From Vigna angularis (Eukaryota; Streptophyta; Magnoliopsida; Fabales; Fabaceae), in the NCBI RefSeq assembly GCF_016808095.1, contig NC_068975.1, forward strand, positions 23,257,501 through 23,321,500: a stretch of 64,000 nt of DNA, in the 5' to 3' direction. This document shows positions 61,006 to 64,000 of this stretch, piece after piece. Position 1 is the first letter of the stretch. Every line of letters starts with the position of its first letter. Position numbers and translations under genes: made by a program. The notes beneath the pieces were generated by a model, which had not been told where the DNA came from, made no database searches, and saw only the letters and a program-made list of their open reading frames with translations.

Positions 61006-62639
61006 ATCTAATTGCTTCATATTAAATATATGTGTTATTAGTAAAAAAATCAGGAAACAAGAGAATCATTCATATTTTACTGAATTATGTTAAAAATGAA
61101 TGTGCGTAACCTAATAATGCATGGAGAAAAGTGTGAAAAGAAAAATATGAACCCTGAATGTGTTGTTTTGTTAGCATTATTCAACTTAAACACGCAATTG
61201 GTATATGCATAGAGAAAAGAAGAATTGAAAAGGGTTTGCATGTGGCTGAGCCAACAAACATTCATGTCCACAACTCTTAATAGTAAACAACACTTTTACT
61301 TACATCATACTTCTTTTTTCTTCTAACTTTTAAATCATAAAACTAATTTTTCAAAATCTATAAATTATTACAAATCAAATTAAACATTTATGTTTAAGAT
61401 AATGATACTTTCACAACATTTTAACACCATCTACGTATCATTGTACAATAATTTTAGACCAATCACATAATGACACGTAAATGATATTAAAATATGTCAA
61501 AAAATTATTGTCAAAGTATCATTGTCCTTATGTTTATCATTCTCCATAACTCCTAACGCACACCAACTAATGGGTATGTCCTATTTTATAACTCACATTA
61601 TTTATCTTTAATATTTTATTGATGTATGATATAATGTATGTGTTTCATAAATATCATATACTTAGATATAGATTTTATTTAATGAATTAACTCAATATTT
61701 TTTCTTCATGGTATGCATGCTTATAAAATTGAATATCTGTCAGCGTGTTTAAATAAAGTATGTAAAATTGTCCAACTGGATTACATAGTACATACGAGTG
61801 TAAAATACGTTATGTGTACGTACTTTAGTACATATATATAAAAGTGAAGAGTCAAATGTGGACGTAAATACTACACAACTGCGTGCATTGCCAACCTATC
61901 ACGCGCCTTCCCCACTGTTTGACCACCGCCTAATCTATCTTTTATTCATTACTCATAAAAAATAGTGATAGAATGAGAAAACAAATAAGTAAAAATAGTA
62001 CAAAAAAAAATATTTTTCCTTAAAATACTAACACAAAAAAAATATATTTTATTTTTAAGTTTATTTGTTCAATCAACATTCATCATTTTCTTTATTTTAA
62101 GTACAAAGTTTGAAGTTAATTTCACCCTCTTATTTTTTTTTTCAATCTTTTTCACTTATGGTTTCAACAAACCACTTAATCTTCTCCTATTTGTCCTATT
62201 TTCTTACTTCTTCCTCACTCATCACCTCTTAGAACAATTTACCTTCATTCTTTGACTTCATTGCTCTCTTAATGTATTATAATGCTGCAAATATTTTTGA
62301 CTAAACTTGTAATTTACAATATGAAATACATATTATATACGTTCACACTAGAAGAAGTGGTTTCTAAATAACTTGGTTTCTTTTTTTAAAACATTTAATT
62401 CCATGTTCAAGAGACATAAGATATCCTAGATGATGTTTTGTTTTTTACTCCAAATGTTTAACACAATTATATAAGTCAAACTCAAACTCGAGACTTGTTG
62501 ATTAAGTTGGAACAAGTTGATTTACGCGGTTGATTGTGCATGCAAGTTAATTTCATATTTTCAATTCATACTTTAGAAGAAGGGCATGTGCATCTAGCTA
62601 GTCTCCATTAGGCAAGCAATTCAAATCTCACACACCATT

Positions 62640-62647
62640 TATAAATA
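62640..62647 (+). promoter_or_regulatory. TATA box of the LBD gene
   Basis: TATAAATA lies 153 bp before the ATG in a CACACCATTTATAAATAAG context. A CA-type start about 30 bp downstream would give a leader of roughly 110-120 nt. Confidence 0.6.
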
Positions 62648-62792
62648 AGAAATTCTATGCTCATTCTCTTAAACCCTTTTCTTCATTGTGTTTTGGCTTA
62701 CTTTTCTTCCTCTCAACACACACATCAAAAAGACAACAAAGGCATAATCTCATCCTCTTCGTTTTGCTTCGTCAGTGTTCTATATATATATA

Positions 62793-63386
62793 ATGGGGGG
62801 TACCTCACCTTGTGCTTCTTGCAAGTTGCTGAGACGTCGTTGCTCCAAGGAATGCATCTTTGCTCCTTATTTTCCTTCTGATGACCCACGCAAGTTTGCC
62901 ATTGTGCATAAGGTGTTTGGTGCTAGCAATGTCAGCAAAATGCTGCAGGTATTTCTAACTTCCTGATATATGTGTTTTTTCATGTAATGGTTATGTAATA
63001 GTATTCACTAAATGTGTTCATTTCAGGAACTTGGTGTTCATCAAAGAGCAGATGCTGTGAGCAGTTTAGTTTACGAGGCAAATGCAAGAGTGAGAGATCC
63101 AGTGTATGGATGTGTTGGAGCCATATCATACCTACAAAACCAGGTTTCACAGTTGCAAATGCAACTTGCAGTGGCTCAAGCAGAGATTCTATGCATTCAG
63201 ATGCAGCAACAAGAACCTACCATAACCACACAAGTAGACCAAGATCAAAAATCACTGCTTCTGTCTGTAAACAATAACTATGAAACTCTTCCTCACTATC
63301 TTAACTTTCCTTCATCTTCTTCCTCCTCTTCAAATGTCTTCCATGACCCTCATGAGCCTCTCAAGAGAGAGTCTTTTTGGGCTTGA
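62793..63386 (+). CDS. LBD12: LOB-domain transcription factor, LBD12 type, 171 aa, 2 exons
   Basis: Class I LATERAL ORGAN BOUNDARIES protein, a plant-specific DNA-binding factor active at organ boundaries. Exons are 62793-62948 and 63027-63386, with the single intron at the conserved place after KMLQ. The zinc-binding block is C7-x2-C10-x6-C17-x3-C21. The GAS block starts around F42-G43-A44-S45, and DPVYGCVGAISYLQ precedes a leucine-zipper-like coil (LQNQVSQLQMQLAVAQAEIL). The C-terminus is short, with a seven-serine run. The coil and C-block fit LBD12/ASL5 best. One oddity: the usual ELP after the intron reads ELG (G55). The start ATG is directly preceded by a TA-rich leader and is the first in this frame. 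Confidence 0.94.
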
Positions 63387-64000
63387 ATTTACCAATGTGA
63401 AATGGATTTTAACTGTTACAAAATCTTTTCTTTCTCTTTTGTCTCTTAGTGGACCTTTTCTTTTATCTTATTCTTAATGTTCACACATGTATGTATTAAG
63501 GATTAAGATAGAATATTACTGGAGATCTCACTTTCACTAAAAATAAAACACAAGATACAACAGATTCACATTAAGTAAAGTTAAAACTTTACAAACTTAT
63601 TTTATAAGATTTAATTATATCATGTGAAATATTAAAATTGTTAATAAAAAAAGGAAGTGTCTCGAAAAGAAAGATAAGAAAGATAAGATGAGATGAGAAA
63701 AATATGAGCTGAATTAATATAAATGATACTTTTGATAAATATTTATTTAACGTCATTTTTTTTTTATTTTTTGAGAAAATATAAAAATTCATTTTTCTAT
63801 ATCTATATCATATGTGTCTAATGAATATAAATACGTTTAACACTGTCTTTATTCTTATTATAAATGTGGTGGATGAGGGACATTATATTATAAAATATTG
63901 TATAAATAATTAAAGATTAAACGTAGAAAAGAAGAAGCAGAATGTACGGGTCAAATCATGCATGTGCAATTTGTCTTACAGGAGAAGTTATTATAATTAG
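63387..64000. other. LBD gene 3' region
   Basis: Probable 3' UTR followed by AT-rich DNA. Nothing else is recognised before the window ends. Confidence 0.5.

Overview
The window is nuclear DNA from a dicot plant, most likely a phaseoloid legume such as Phaseolus, Vigna or a relative. The evidence is intron-split genes with GT-AG borders, AT-rich intergenic DNA, long (TA)n microsatellites, plant-only families (ALOG, LBD, DFO, GH17 with a CBM43 domain), and Copia, CACTA and hAT-like debris. There are no operons, Shine-Dalgarno sites or CRISPR arrays. The species assignment is inference.

Layout: (1) 250-909, an intronless ALOG/LSH transcription factor (+). (2) 5679-5760, tRNA-Ser(CGA) (-). (3) 8165-17390, two five-exon GILT thiol-reductase-like genes (-) in a 2.4-kb segmental duplication, separated by a 2.93-kb solo-LTR-like element that carries two different tandem arrays. 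(4) 17.7-28.4 kb, transposon-rich: a hAT-like element, a palindromic repeat, a CACTA element and a decayed Copia nested in an A/T-rich array. (5) 28644-31100, a lipid phosphate phosphatase (-) whose last exon is short and easily missed. (6) 31.9-35.6 kb, LTR-like noncoding DNA interrupted by a CACTA-like element. (7) 36749-40691, a GPI-anchored GH17/CBM43 protein (+), followed by 41812-44257, a TAF15b-type FET RNA-binding protein (+). (8) 47821-50158, a DFO meiotic double-strand-break gene (+). (9) 54770-56657, a CACTA element carrying a broken polygalacturonase exon. (10) 56693-58837, three related hAT-like elements, one with a perfect 8-bp target duplication. (11) 62793-63386, an LBD12-type LOB-domain gene (+).

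The genes serve unrelated functions: organ-boundary transcription factors, an endolysosomal or secreted redox protein, membrane lipid signalling, cell-wall callose, transcription and RNA processing, and meiosis. Gene order appears ancestral. From memory, LSH6, GILT and DFO are near neighbours in Arabidopsis (At1g07060-At1g07090), and GH17 and TAF15b are adjacent (At5g58470-At5g58480).

No wholly new system is evident. The observations most worth checking are the predicted loss of the catalytic nucleophile in the GH17 protein, the CxxS active site shared by both GILT copies, the gene-carrying CACTA element, and a 12-copy hairpin array with compensatory stem changes. All exon models come from reading splice signals and protein similarity by eye. 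No database or transcript data were available.
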